From: Coriobacteriales bacterium OH1046
GTDB taxonomy: Bacteria > Actinomycetota > Coriobacteriia > Coriobacteriales > Atopobiaceae
Assembly: GCA_004010535.1 (NCBI GenBank)
Contig: RQYE01000007.1
Location: 1 to 64,000 of the forward strand
DNA: 64,000 nucleotides
Reading direction: 5' to 3'
Each line of letters opens with the position of its first letter. Position 1 is the first letter of the stretch. Under the pieces are notes generated by a model. The model had not been told where the DNA came from. It saw only the letters and a program-made list of their open reading frames with translations, and did no database searches. A program made the position numbers and the translations under genes. Positions 20,808-28,828 of this stretch are shown here, one piece after another.

Positions 20808-21869
20808 CTAGCTGATCACCCGCTGGCGGAGCTGACCGCAGGCTGCGTCGATGTCTGCGCCGCGCGAGTTGCGGATGGTGGCTTCCACGCCCACGCGTGC
20901 GAGCCGGTCGATGAAAGCCTGGGCGCGCTCGGATGTGGAGGGATGGAAGGGGGAGCCGGAGATCTCGTTCAGTTGGATGATGTTCACGTGGCAGAGGGTT
21001 CCCCGGCAGAAATCGCAGAGCGAGTCGATCTCCTCATCGGTGTCGTTGACCCCCCGCATCAGGGCGAACTCGTATGTCGGACGTCGGCCGGTCTTATCCG
21101 TATACTCGCCGAGCGCTGCATAGAGGTGTACGAGCGAGAAGCGCTTCACGCCCGGCATCAGAGCGTCGCGCGTTTTCTGGATGGTCGAATGGAGGGAGAC
21201 CGCCAGCGTGAACTGCTCGGGCTCGTTGGCGAAACGCAGGATCTGGGGGATGAGGCCGCAGGTCGATACGGTAAGGTGCCGCGCGCCGATGTTGAGTGCG
21301 CCGGACGCGTTGAGCCTGCGCAACGCCTTGAGCGTCTCGTCGTAATTGGCGAAGGGCTCGCCCTGTCCCATGAAGACCACGCTCGTGACGCGGGTGTTGA
21401 AATCGTTGCGTACGTGCATGACCTGCTCGTAGATCTCGCCTGCGGTCAGCGATCTGATCAGACCCGACCGACCTGTGGCACAAAACACACAACCCATTGC
21501 ACACCCAGCTTGCGTCGAGACGCAGACCGAGAGCTTGCGGGTTCCCGGCATCCCCACGCACTCGGCCGCAGCGCCGTCTTTGAATCGCAGGAGGTATTTG
21601 CGACTTCCATCGAGAGAGACCTGTCGGGCGAGCTCGACGGCGCTGCTCGCGCTCGTCCTTGCCGCAAGAGCGCCGCGCAGGGCCTTGGGGAGGTTGGTCA
21701 TCTCATCGGGCGAGGCCACGCCCTTGCTCCACACCCAATCCTCGATCTGCGCGGCCCGGAATGCGGGCTGCCCGAGCTCCGCCATGAGGGCCAGGAGCTG
21801 CCCATGCGTGCATGCATGGAGATCGAGCGGGTCCGTGGTGGGGGAGTCGTGAAGGTTCTCTTCCGTCAT
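20808..21869 (-). CDS. rlmN: 23S rRNA/tRNA adenine-C2 methyltransferase RlmN
   Basis: This 353-residue radical-SAM enzyme methylates C2 of A2503 in 23S rRNA and A37 in some tRNAs. The iron-sulphur cysteines are Cys123, Cys127 and Cys130 in CAMGCVFCATG. FMGQGEPFANYDETLKAL and NIGARHLTVSTCGLIPQI contain the SAM-binding region. The methyl-accepting Cys is in the C-terminal IRNSRGADIDAACGQL. ATG 21869 (MTEENLHD) lies 10 bases after GAGGGGG. It is convergent with the parB-side gene and divergent from ddl, about 110 bases away. Confidence 0.96.
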   Translation of the reverse strand: MTEENLHDSPTTDPLDLHACTHGQLLALMAELGQPAFRAAQIEDWVWSKGVASPDEMTNLPKALRGALAARTSASSAVELARQVSLDGSRKYLLRFKDGAAAECVGMPGTRKLSVCVSTQAGCAMGCVFCATGRSGLIRSLTAGEIYEQVMHVRNDFNTRVTSVVFMGQGEPFANYDETLKALRRLNASGALNIGARHLTVSTCGLIPQILRFANEPEQFTLAVSLHSTIQKTRDALMPGVKRFSLVHLYAALGEYTDKTGRRPTYEFALMRGVNDTDEEIDSLCDFCRGTLCHVNIIQLNEISGSPFHPSTSERAQAFIDRLARVGVEATIRNSRGADIDAACGQLRQRVIS

Positions 21870-21978
21870 GGTCAAATATCCCCCTCGTATCCTCGCTGCC
21901 AAGCTGGTGCGGTATCCTTATCTGGCAAACAAACCACCTCATCCAGTGTAACAGGCGCACGGCGGCTAAGGAGCAGGT

Positions 21979-22932
21979 ATGGATAGAGATGAGCTGCACA
22001 ACCTCAACGTCGCGGTTCTCGCAGGGGGCTGGTCGGACGAGCGTTCGATCTCCTTGGATTCGGGCCGTGCCTGCGCGAGGGCGCTCAAGGAGGCGGGCTT
22101 CGCGCGGGTCGAGCTCCTCGATGTCGCAGCTGACGACTTCGCGAGATCCATCTCGACAGGCTCTTACGATGTGGCCTTCGTCGCCCTGCACGGCCCTTTC
22201 GGTGAGGATGGCTGCATCCAGGGCTTCCTCGAGATCCTCCACATCCCCTATACCTTCTCGGGCGTGCTGGGCTCCGCTGTCGGGACCGAGAAGGAGGTCG
22301 CCAAGGTGATCTACCGCGCCGCAGGCATCCCCTGCCCGCGCGGCATCACGCTCGCAGCCGGGGAGGCCCTCGACGACTCCCTGCGCGACCAGCTCATCGA
22401 GGAGCTGGGGCTCCCGCTCTTCGTGAAGCCTGCGGCGAACGGATCGAGCTACGGCATCACGCGCGTGTCCGATCCCGTGCAGTTCGCGGCCGCCGTCGAG
22501 CGCGCCGCCCAGGGAGGCTGCCCGGTCCTCATCGAGGAATGCATCACCGGCACCGAGATCACCGTCCCCGTTATCGGGAACCGCGATCCCCAGGCGCTTC
22601 CCGTCGTGGAGATCGTGACCGGGGCGGAGTTCTACGACCTCAAAGTCAAGTACGAGCCCGCAGCGCTCCACCACGTCATCCCCGCGCGCCTCTCTCAAGA
22701 GGCGGCCTCCCTCGCCCAAGCCCGCGCCGTGGCCGCGCATAAGGCGCTCGGCTGCCGTGGTTGCTCGCGCAGCGATTTCATCGTCACGTCCGAGGGCGAG
22801 CCCGTCATCCTCGAGACCAACACCATTCCCGGCATGACCGAGACGAGCCTGCTCCCCGATTCGGCGCGCCATGCCGGCATCGAGTTCCCCGAGCTCTGCA
22901 CGCGCTTCATCGAGCTCGCCCTCGAGGGCTGA
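21979..22932 (+). CDS. ddl: D-alanine--D-alanine ligase
   Basis: This 317-residue ATP-grasp enzyme makes the D-Ala-D-Ala end of peptidoglycan precursors. VAVLAGGWSDERSISLDSG marks the N-terminal fold. ALHGPFGEDGCIQGFLE, YTFSGVLGSAVGTEKEVAK, FVKPAANGSSYGITRV and ILETNTIPGMTETSLLP give the substrate and metal sites. The active-site residues are thus present. An AAGGAGCAGGT ribosome site precedes the ATG. It may be co-transcribed with the DnaQ-DinG gene, which starts 7 bases later. Confidence 0.96.
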   Translation: MDRDELHNLNVAVLAGGWSDERSISLDSGRACARALKEAGFARVELLDVAADDFARSISTGSYDVAFVALHGPFGEDGCIQGFLEILHIPYTFSGVLGSAVGTEKEVAKVIYRAAGIPCPRGITLAAGEALDDSLRDQLIEELGLPLFVKPAANGSSYGITRVSDPVQFAAAVERAAQGGCPVLIEECITGTEITVPVIGNRDPQALPVVEIVTGAEFYDLKVKYEPAALHHVIPARLSQEAASLAQARAVAAHKALGCRGCSRSDFIVTSEGEPVILETNTIPGMTETSLLPDSARHAGIEFPELCTRFIELALEG

Positions 22933-22939
22933 GGCATCC

Positions 22940-25894
22940 ATGGCAGATGCATCGACGGATCGGGAGCACGCCTGCATGCTGGACGATATGCTGCTGCCGG
23001 GGACACCGCCGGCGATCCGTGCCGCATACGCCTCGCTTGCCGAGCGTGCGCGCACCCTGTCGTTCGGGCCGCTCGAAACCGATGTGGTGGTGCTCGATAC
23101 CGAGACGACCGGCCTCTCCTACAGGGACTGCGAGCTCATCGAGATCTGTGCGGCGAAGCTCTCCGGGGAAGGGGGGTCCGCGCGCTTCCACAGCTTCGTC
23201 AACCCGTCCCGACCCATCCCGGTCGAGATCAAGGCCCTGACGGGTATCCGCGATCTCGATGTCGCAGGCGCCCCCTCGCCCAAGGAGGCCGTTGCCGCCC
23301 TCGCGGAGTTCGTGGGAGGGCTTCCGGTCGTCGCGCACAATGCCTCGTTCGACCGCACCTTCATCGAGAGCGTGCCCGGCGGGGCTGCGGTCTCCGATAT
23401 CTGGATCGACTCGCTCGCGCTCTCGCGCATCGCCCTTCCCCGCCTCGCCACGCATCGTCTCGCGGACCTTGCATCCCTCTTCGGCTGCGACTCGGTCACG
23501 CACCGTGCAAGCGACGACGTGGATGCCCTCGCCGGCATCTGGCGCATCCTGCTCGCAGCGCTCTCCGACCTCCCGACGGCGCTCCTCGCCAAGCTGGCGG
23601 CGCTCCATACCGAGGTCGACTGGCCGTACCGTCCGATCTTCTCCGCGCTCTCCGGCCATGCGGATCCCAAGGATTTCTCGCTCAAGGATTGCCGCCAGCA
23701 GCTCATCGATACGCTCGATATCGTCCCCCGCCGCGACGCCGCCGAGATGGAGGGGCTTCCGATACTCCCCTCGCGTGCCGAGATCGAGGAGGAATTCCAA
23801 GCTGACGGGAGCGTGGGGCGGATGTATGCGGCCTACGAGCGCCGACCCGAGCAGCTGGTTATGGCGCGCGAGGTGCGCGATGCCATCGCCACCTCGACCC
23901 ACCGTGCCCTCGAGGCGGGGACGGGCGTGGGCAAATCCATCGCCTACCTTCTGCCCGAGGTTCTTTTCGCCAAGCGCAACGATGTGACGGTGGGTATCGC
24001 CACCAAGACGAATGCGCTGACCGACCAGCTCGTCTCCCATGAGCTCCCCGCGCTCAGCCGCGTCCTGCCCGGCGGGGTGTCGTTCTTCAGCCTCAAGGGT
24101 TACGATCATTACCCGTGCCTCGCGCGTGTTGAGCGCGCGTGCTCGGAGGACCTGCCGCTCTCGCTCGTCCCGTCAGATGGGCGCAGCGACCATGCCGTCG
24201 CCATCGACATGCTGAATGCGCTCGCGGTCACGCTGGCGTTCTCATGCCAGTCGCCCGAGGGCGATCTGGATGCGCTCGGCATCCGCTGGCGCTACGTGCC
24301 GCGCGCCCTGCTCACCTGCACGCCGCATGAGTGCCAGAAGGCGCGCTGCCCCTTCTATCCCCACGCTTGTTTCGTGCACGGCGCCCGCCGCCGCGCCGCC
24401 TCGGCCGATGTGGTGGTGACCAACCATTCCCTGTTGCTGCGCAACGTGATGGCCGATGGCCGGATCCTCCCGCCGATCCGCCATTGGGTCATCGATGAGG
24501 CCCATGGTTTCGAGGCCGAGGCGAGGAGGCAATGGGCCCGCGAGGTCTCGGGCCAGGATTCCCGTGCAGCATTCGAGCTGCTCGGGGGTTTGCAGACCGG
24601 CGCTATCCACACGGCCCTGGCGCATGCCTCGCGTCTCGAGGCCGCGACCCCCGCCATCCGCGTGCTCACGCAGGCTGCGGCCGCCGTCTCCCGTGCATCG
24701 CTCGCGATGGGGGATTTTTTCGCGGTGCTGCATGATCTGGCCGATGCCGCCTGCGATCAGGGCGATTACGAGACCGTGACCCTGTGGATCGATGAGCGGG
24801 TGCGCCAGACCCCGGAATGGGCGGCTATCCTCGAGGCGGGAGAGGTGGGCGTCGAGCGTCTGGACGAGGCGTCGCGCACGCTCGCCGATGCTGTGGCCCT
24901 GCTGGCCGACCTCGACCAGCAGGAGGCGGCGAACCTCGCCGATGCCGCAGCCTTCCTCGCAGAGCTCCGTGCCTCCTTGCGCCTCATCTGCCTCGGAGAG
25001 GACGAGAGCTATGTATACTCCGCCCAACTCTCGCGCTCGAGGCGCCGCATCGGCTTCGAGAGCCTTATCGCCGAGAAGATCGACGTGGGCGACGAGCTCG
25101 CCGCCCGGTGGCTCATGGAGATGAGGAGCGTCGTCTTCACCTCGGCGACGATGGCGATAGGGGAGAGCTTCGAGCATTTCGAGCATGCCGTGGGCCTCGA
25201 TCGGCTCGAGGCCGGCTCGCATAGCGCCCGCCAGCTCGATTCGAGCTTCGACTTCGATGAGGCCATGTCGGTGATCGTGTGCCGCGACCTGCCCGCTCCG
25301 GGAACGCCCGCCTATGCGGAGCGGCTTGCCGATGCCCTGTTCGATATCCACGTCGCCTTGGGCGGGTCGGTGCTCACGCTATTCACCAACCGTCGCGAGA
25401 TGGGCCGGGTCCACAGCCTGCTCTCGCCCCGCCTCGCTGCCGCCGGCCTCGAACTCGCGCAGCAGGAGAGGGGATCCTCGCCTCGGCGGCTCCGCGAGCG
25501 GTTCATGGCGGAGAAGGAGCTCTCGCTCTTCGCCCTCAAGGCGTTCTGGGAGGGCTTCGATGCGACGGGAGATACGCTGCGCTGCGTGGTGATCCCGCGG
25601 CTGCCTTTCTCGAGTCCCACCGATCCGCTCGCCAGCGAGCGGGGGCTGCGCGATAGGAACGCATGGGCCAAGTACGCCCTTCCCGATGCGGTGCTGGAGG
25701 TCAAGCAGGCGGCGGGCCGTCTCATCCGCACGGCCGCCGACTCCGGCGTGCTGGTGCTGGCCGACTCGCGCCTGCTCTCCAAGAGCTACGGGAAGGTGTT
25801 TCTGAGGTCGCTGCCCTCGCAGAACATCAGCGTCCTCGAGGCATCGTCGCTCAAACGCTATATCGAGATGTGGCGCCGCTCGCACAGGCGCTAG
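22940..25894 (+). CDS. dinG: DnaQ exonuclease fused to DinG-type helicase
   Basis: This 984-residue protein joins a DEDDh 3'-5' exonuclease (LDTETTGLS at residues 52-60) to a DinG/XPD-type helicase. Walker A (GTGVGKS) lies at about residue 326 and the DEAH box VIDEAHGFE at about 517-525. An iron-sulphur cluster set lies before it (CTPHECQKARCPF, HACF). C-terminal motifs include KAFWEGFDATGD and VKQAAGRLIR. This layout resembles the DinG-like helicases of Gram-positives. It follows ddl by 7 bases, and its TAG overlaps the TAG of the opposite PafC-like gene (bases CTAG, 25891-25894). Symbol by family only. Confidence 0.9.
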   Translation: MADASTDREHACMLDDMLLPGTPPAIRAAYASLAERARTLSFGPLETDVVVLDTETTGLSYRDCELIEICAAKLSGEGGSARFHSFVNPSRPIPVEIKALTGIRDLDVAGAPSPKEAVAALAEFVGGLPVVAHNASFDRTFIESVPGGAAVSDIWIDSLALSRIALPRLATHRLADLASLFGCDSVTHRASDDVDALAGIWRILLAALSDLPTALLAKLAALHTEVDWPYRPIFSALSGHADPKDFSLKDCRQQLIDTLDIVPRRDAAEMEGLPILPSRAEIEEEFQADGSVGRMYAAYERRPEQLVMAREVRDAIATSTHRALEAGTGVGKSIAYLLPEVLFAKRNDVTVGIATKTNALTDQLVSHELPALSRVLPGGVSFFSLKGYDHYPCLARVERACSEDLPLSLVPSDGRSDHAVAIDMLNALAVTLAFSCQSPEGDLDALGIRWRYVPRALLTCTPHECQKARCPFYPHACFVHGARRRAASADVVVTNHSLLLRNVMADGRILPPIRHWVIDEAHGFEAEARRQWAREVSGQDSRAAFELLGGLQTGAIHTALAHASRLEAATPAIRVLTQAAAAVSRASLAMGDFFAVLHDLADAACDQGDYETVTLWIDERVRQTPEWAAILEAGEVGVERLDEASRTLADAVALLADLDQQEAANLADAAAFLAELRASLRLICLGEDESYVYSAQLSRSRRRIGFESLIAEKIDVGDELAARWLMEMRSVVFTSATMAIGESFEHFEHAVGLDRLEAGSHSARQLDSSFDFDEAMSVIVCRDLPAPGTPAYAERLADALFDIHVALGGSVLTLFTNRREMGRVHSLLSPRLAAAGLELAQQERGSSPRRLRERFMAEKELSLFALKAFWEGFDATGDTLRCVVIPRLPFSSPTDPLASERGLRDRNAWAKYALPDAVLEVKQAAGRLIRTAADSGVLVLADSRLLSKSYGKVFLRSLPSQNISVLEASSLKRYIEMWRRSHRR

Positions 25895-26808
25895 GGCGCG
25901 CCCGCGAGCTCTCGGGCGGCATACGCTCCAACGTCTTGGGCGAGATCGGCGTCGCAGATCTCGACGGCCGCCCCGCATGCTGCAAGCCTGCGGATGAGCC
26001 AGAGGCCGCCGTAGTAGGGGATGCGCACCCGCAGGGGAGCCTCGTCGGGCGATCCGAGATAGCGCAGGCGCGGCCATTCGAGCAGCTCGAGCAGCGCGGC
26101 GTCTTGGAAGACGAGCTCGACCTCGCGGGTGGGCTCCACCGTGGCGGGGAGCTCCGCGACGAATCGGTCCTCCTCGATGGCACCCATGCGGTCGAGGCGG
26201 AAGCTGCGCAGCGCACCCGTCTCCCCATCGGCTGCCTCGAGATACCAGCGGCCCCCGTCCTCCTCGATCGAAATCGGGCGGACGCGGCGCAGACGCGGGG
26301 TGGCATCAGCGGTTCCCTGATAGAGGAAGCGCAGGCTGAAGCCATAGAAGAGAGCCTGCGCGCAGAACATGGCGCGGTGCGCGACATCCGGATTCGAGAG
26401 CTGCCGGGCCGCCCGCGCGAAGTCCTTCTCCGAGACGGTCGGCGAGGAGAGCGCATCGAGGATCGAGGTACGCAGGGGGTCGTCGTCGAGCGTGCCGAGC
26501 CGCTTGAGGGCGCTGTCGATGGCAAGGGTCTCGCTGGGCGTGAGGCGCAGGACCTTGCCGTGGCTCTCCATGGTCCGGGGGATGGAGACCCCTTCCGCGT
26601 TTCCGAGCTCGGCTACGGCGAAACCCGGGCTGATGGCCCCGAGGTCCACGAGCGCATCGAGGATGGAGCGCGCCTCATCCTCCGAGATGCCCAGGCGTGC
26701 GATGATGGAGGAGAGCACCAGCGCGTCGCCGCGATGGGCGAGCGCGCCGATCAGGGCGATGATCAGGCGCGTCTGCTCGGTGCTCAGGGGCCGTCCGACC
26801 TTAGCCAT
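25891..26808 (-). CDS. WYL-domain regulator, PafC-like
   Basis: This 305-residue regulator carries a C-terminal WYL domain. It starts MAKVGRPLSTEQTRLIIALI, then an HTH-like ALVLSSIIARLGISEDEARSI. The middle holds FYGFSLRFLYQ and RRVRPISIEEDGGRWYLEA. The ending (RRLAACGAAVEICDADL) matches the WYL C-terminal extension. In actinobacteria, tandem PafB-PafC control DNA-damage responses. The start ATG 26808 overlaps the end of the previous gene by 8 bases, a typical PafBC pair. It converges on a DNA-repair helicase, which fits. It lies downstream of its partner in the same transcript. Confidence 0.8.
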   Translation of the reverse strand: MAKVGRPLSTEQTRLIIALIGALAHRGDALVLSSIIARLGISEDEARSILDALVDLGAISPGFAVAELGNAEGVSIPRTMESHGKVLRLTPSETLAIDSALKRLGTLDDDPLRTSILDALSSPTVSEKDFARAARQLSNPDVAHRAMFCAQALFYGFSLRFLYQGTADATPRLRRVRPISIEEDGGRWYLEAADGETGALRSFRLDRMGAIEEDRFVAELPATVEPTREVELVFQDAALLELLEWPRLRYLGSPDEAPLRVRIPYYGGLWLIRRLAACGAAVEICDADLAQDVGAYAARELAGAP

Positions 26809-27829
26809 GGCGCATCGCCTCCCGGAGACGGGCGCGCCATGCCGCAACGAGCGCTTCCGGTGCGAGAGGCCTGATACCATAGGCGATGGCCCACGCTGCC
26901 GCCGCGTCCAGATCGGCAGCCTCGATCTCCCAGATCGTTCCGGTACCGGTGCGGGTGAAGGTGCCCTTGCCGTAGCTCGCCACCGAGAGCGCGCCGCAAA
27001 GCTCGATAGGGATGGAGAACGAGCAGGCGATGGAAGCGGGTCCGATTTGGAAGGGCAGCTTCCTGAAGGAGTCCGCATCGAAATCCCCGGGGATCTCGAA
27101 CGCGATATGATCGAGGCGCTGGGCGCGGGAGATGCGATCGAGGCGGTAGGTCCGTTCCGATCCCGCGGCCAAGGTGCCGTTCTCATCGATGAGGGAGCAG
27201 ACCACGTAGAGCGTGGAGCGGATATCGAAGAAGGCGAGGGGGGCGACCCTGCGCGTCGTGGTGGAACCGTTGCGGGCTGTATAGGAGATATCGAGCGCCC
27301 TGCGCGCGTTGAGCGCCTCGCGTACCGCGACGAGCACGTCGGAATCGCGGGCGGCGCTCGCTGTGAGCGCATCGGTGGCAGCCGCGTCGAAGAGGCGGTC
27401 GATCTTGGTGAGCGCGAGCCGCAGCTCATCGCGTTCGGGAAAGCCCGGATCATCGAGGAGAGGCAGGCACGCGATATCGAGGATGGCGGCGTCCTCCTCA
27501 GAAAGGGCAACCCCTTGCGTGAAAGAGAGCTCCCGGTTAACCTCCCAGAGGTTTTGGCCGTCCTCGGTCTTGCCTGCCGCATCGATGATGAGGCCGGTCG
27601 CCTTGAGGGCGTCGATGTCGCGTTTCAACGCCTTTCGTGCACTGTCGGCCGAGAGGGGCTTCCTCCCGAGCTCGTAATCGGCAGGATTGTTGTAGACCTG
27701 CGCGGCGATCTCGGCCGTCGTGAGGGGATAGGATGCCTGCAGGAAGAGCACGGCCAAGCGGGCCCGTCTGAATTCGGGCCGCTCGCTTGCGGCCGAGGGG
27801 CTTGGGGTTGTCGAAGGGGGCTCGGTCAC
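26801..27829 (-). CDS. WYL-domain regulator, PafB-like
   Basis: This 342-residue protein has an N-terminal HTH (RRARLAVLFLQASYPLTTAEI, then LKRDIDALKATGLII). A WYL domain follows (RRALDISYTARNGSTTTRRV, then PLAFFDIRSTLYVVCSLIDE and TYRLDRISRAQRLD). WYL domains bind single-stranded DNA ends or nucleotides and change promoter activation. The frame continues a little before the chosen start, with no strong ribosome site, so the start (27829) is uncertain. It is the first gene of the tandem pair with the PafC-like gene. Confidence 0.8.
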   Translation of the reverse strand: MTEPPSTTPSPSAASERPEFRRARLAVLFLQASYPLTTAEIAAQVYNNPADYELGRKPLSADSARKALKRDIDALKATGLIIDAAGKTEDGQNLWEVNRELSFTQGVALSEEDAAILDIACLPLLDDPGFPERDELRLALTKIDRLFDAAATDALTASAARDSDVLVAVREALNARRALDISYTARNGSTTTRRVAPLAFFDIRSTLYVVCSLIDENGTLAAGSERTYRLDRISRAQRLDHIAFEIPGDFDADSFRKLPFQIGPASIACSFSIPIELCGALSVASYGKGTFTRTGTGTIWEIEAADLDAAAAWAIAYGIRPLAPEALVAAWRARLREAMRHG

Positions 27830-27953
27830 GGCGCCTCCAAAGATGCATGTTCATGAGAACCATCGAGTCAACAATAGCGCATCTCCACCGTGTCGATGTG
27901 ACGGATGCCGGGTGCCGGGTGCTCTCCACGAGCGGGAACGCGGCGGCGGCGAT

Positions 27954-28385
27954 TCACAGCTCCCTATCAAGCTTGAGACGATAGTAGAGGGCGAAGCCAT
28001 GGACGATGAGATAGGAGAAGACGAGGAGGAGGGTGGCTGTCATGTCAACGCCCATGAGGGCGAACGATAGCATGAGGGCGCTGAAGACGAAGGTCATCAT
28101 GTCGAAGGCCTTCCCTTTGGCCGCGTTTGCGATCGCGATGCTGCGCTCATCGTTCCTCTCGATCTCTATCTTCCTGCGCAGCTTTGGATCGCTGCGGAGG
28201 GCCCGCTCGGAAATCACGTTGCCCGCACCATGCCCGAACAGCCCGCAACCGATACCGATGCAGACAAAGGGCACCGCTTCCATCATCCCCTGCTGGACCC
28301 CCTTCGTTTTCACCAACCATAAACCTGCGGCGAGCAAAAGCACGCCTGCGACGATTGCCGTCCATCTCGCTACCTTGGCTTTCAT
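27954..28385 (-). CDS. Small four-helix membrane protein
   Basis: This 143-residue protein begins MKAKVARWTAIVAGVLLLAAG and has four predicted membrane segments (about residues 8-25, 36-52, 95-112 and 114-134). A charged middle (RSDPKLRRKIEIERNDERS) joins the two pairs. It resembles the small DUF6442-type membrane proteins that sit next to XRE regulators in Firmicutes and Actinobacteria. Function is unknown to me. It starts 3 bases after the stop of the XRE gene, so the two form one operon. Confidence 0.75.
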   Translation of the reverse strand: MKAKVARWTAIVAGVLLLAAGLWLVKTKGVQQGMMEAVPFVCIGIGCGLFGHGAGNVISERALRSDPKLRRKIEIERNDERSIAIANAAKGKAFDMMTFVFSALMLSFALMGVDMTATLLLVFSYLIVHGFALYYRLKLDREL

Positions 28386-28388
28386 CGT

Positions 28389-28586
28389 TCAGTCCTCCTC
28401 GTATATGAAGATGTCCTCGATAGCCCTACCGAAATACCTGGAAATCTTGAACGCAAGCTGAATAGATGGGTTATAGCGGCTATTTTCTAAAGAGCCGATC
28501 GTCTGTCGCGATACTTCTAATGCGTTCGCCAACTCTTCCTGATTGATTCCCCGTTGCCTACGTAATTCCTCCAAGCGGTTTTTCAC
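28389..28586 (-). CDS. XRE-family transcriptional regulator (small)
   Basis: This 65-residue protein is a single HTH-3 domain: KNRLEELRRQRGINQEELAN, ALEVSRQTIGSLENSRYNPS and a short tail ending in IYEED. Such small XRE proteins pair with membrane proteins. The chosen GTG 28586 follows GGGGAGGTCCCT; the frame opens earlier at an ATG inside the operator region. It should repress its own operon through the inverted repeats just upstream. Confidence 0.9.
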   Translation of the reverse strand: MKNRLEELRRQRGINQEELANALEVSRQTIGSLENSRYNPSIQLAFKISRYFGRAIEDIFIYEED

Positions 28587-28602
28587 AGGGACCTCCCCTC
28601 GA

Positions 28603-28675
28603 ATGGAAAGTTGGCTTTCCATGCTTCCAATTATCGCACGGTCGCATTAAATGTCAAGCATGCTTTCCATTCGAG
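28603..28675 (-). promoter_or_regulatory. Promoter and operators of the XRE operon
   Basis: On the minus strand a -35 TTGACA (28652-28657) and -10 GATAAT (28630-28635) are spaced 16 bases apart. An operator ATGGAAAG-TTGG-CTTTCCAT (28603-28622) lies downstream of the -10 box. A second CTTTCCATTCGAG (28663-28675) lies upstream of the -35 box as the inverse of CTCGAATGGAAAG at 28598-28610. Two copies flanking the promoter suggest autorepression. Confidence 0.75.
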
Positions 28676-28828
28676 GGCATTCAGTGGGTATGGCTGCGGT
28701 CCGGCATATGCCCCCTCGTGCTCGTTGGGACGCATGGCACCTATTTCGCGTATAAACATCGAGATGTCCAAAAGCGGTATAATCTCAAAGATTATGTCTC
28801 ATCGACACGTCGACGAAGGGCATCCATC

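Noticed and set aside
26369-27856. 495-codon plus-strand frame
   Set aside because: It is antisense to both WYL regulators and has no family pattern.
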